From NCBI GenBank assembly GCA_034433995.1, contig DAOTZU010000176.1, positions 1 to 5,819 on the forward strand: 5,819 nucleotides of DNA. The letters are read 5' to 3'. A program made the position numbers and the translations under genes. Under the pieces are notes generated by a model that saw only the letters and a program-made list of their open reading frames with translations, did not search any database and was not told the origin of the DNA. This DNA is from DAOTZU01 sp034433995 (GTDB lineage: Bacteria; Chloroflexota; Anaerolineae; UBA1429). Below are positions 5,580 through 5,819 of the stretch, in pieces; the first letter of the stretch is position 1; the number at the start of each line of letters is the position of its first letter.

Positions 5580-5819
5580 GGGAACATCTCGGTGCTCTCA
5601 AAACACGAAGACGCGGAGGGCACGGAGAGGGACAGGAGGTTCTCCGTGTTCTCCGTGACTCCGTGGTGAGGGAACATCTCGGTGCTCTCAAAACACGAAG
5701 GCGCGGAGGGCACGGAGGGACAGGAGGTTCTCCGTGTTCTCCGTGACTCCGTGGTGAGGGAACATCTCGGTGCTCTCAAAACACGAAGGCGCGGAAGGCA
5801 CAGAGAGGGACAGGAGGTT
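5523..5819. repeat. 88/90-bp tandem repeat array, at least 3.3 units, running off the window
   Basis: Units lie at 5523-5610 (88 bp), 5611-5700 (90 bp), 5701-5788 (88 bp) and 5789-5819 (partial). They are almost identical. The length change comes from an AG insertion in the CACGGAG-GG-ACAGG part, present in units 2 and 4 and absent from units 1 and 3. Each unit contains CTCCGTG three times in close succession (unit 1: 5552, 5561, 5569) and its complement CACGGAG once, and the full units end in AAAACACGAAG. Only the start of the array has a complete ACCACGGAG arm (5514-5522). CACGGAG/CTCCGTG repeats of this kind occur between genes in many environmental bacteria and are often mis-translated as peptides such as HGVTENTE. 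I see no gene in 5495-5819. Confidence 0.93.

Noticed and set aside
5084..5779. Minus-strand open frame of 231 codons across the downstream array
   Set aside because: It contains repeated HGVTENTE peptides, which are translated non-coding repeat, and the remainder is antisense to the beta-helix gene.
5511..5819. Downstream array as a CRISPR
   Set aside because: The whole 88/90-bp unit is conserved, with no variable spacers between short repeats, and no cas gene is present.

Overview
The window holds a three-gene, plus-strand carbohydrate uptake and breakdown locus, flanked on each side by a different family of non-coding tandem repeats. The DNA is G+C rich with G/C-biased third codon positions. 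Every gene has a good Shine-Dalgarno site and the first starts with GTG. The protein style and the two repeat types (a CCTCTCCCC/GGGGAGAGG hairpin repeat and a CACGGAG/CTCCGTG repeat) suggest a free-living bacterium, possibly of the Chloroflexota (Anaerolineae/Caldilineae type). That assignment is an impression, because no marker gene is present.

Layout. Positions 1-210 are a 100-bp tandem repeat in just over two copies, rich in short hairpins. Positions 211-321 form a leader with an imperfect 52-bp dyad (240-291). Positions 322-2310 encode a MalF-type ABC sugar permease with an unusual N-terminal addition: a membrane anchor, a predicted seven-bladed beta-propeller and a second membrane segment, ahead of the usual six-helix permease core. 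Positions 2322-3248 encode the partner MalG-type permease, 11 nt downstream and surely co-transcribed. Positions 3249-3394 hold a good intrinsic terminator, a possible weak promoter and a strong ribosome binding site. Positions 3395-5494 encode a 699-residue right-handed parallel beta-helix protein that resembles glycoside hydrolase family 141 and has no signal peptide. From 5512 to the window end lies an 88/90-bp tandem repeat array whose first unit can fold into a 28-position stem just after the last stop codon.

How the genes fit together (inference). The two permeases form the membrane channel of a CUT1-type sugar or oligosaccharide importer, and the leaderless beta-helix enzyme probably trims the imported glycan in the cytoplasm. 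No solute-binding protein or ATPase gene lies in the window. The binding protein may be upstream of position 1. The ATPase may be a shared, MsmX-like subunit encoded elsewhere. The feature most worth a second look is the predicted extracytoplasmic beta-propeller built into the MalF-like subunit.
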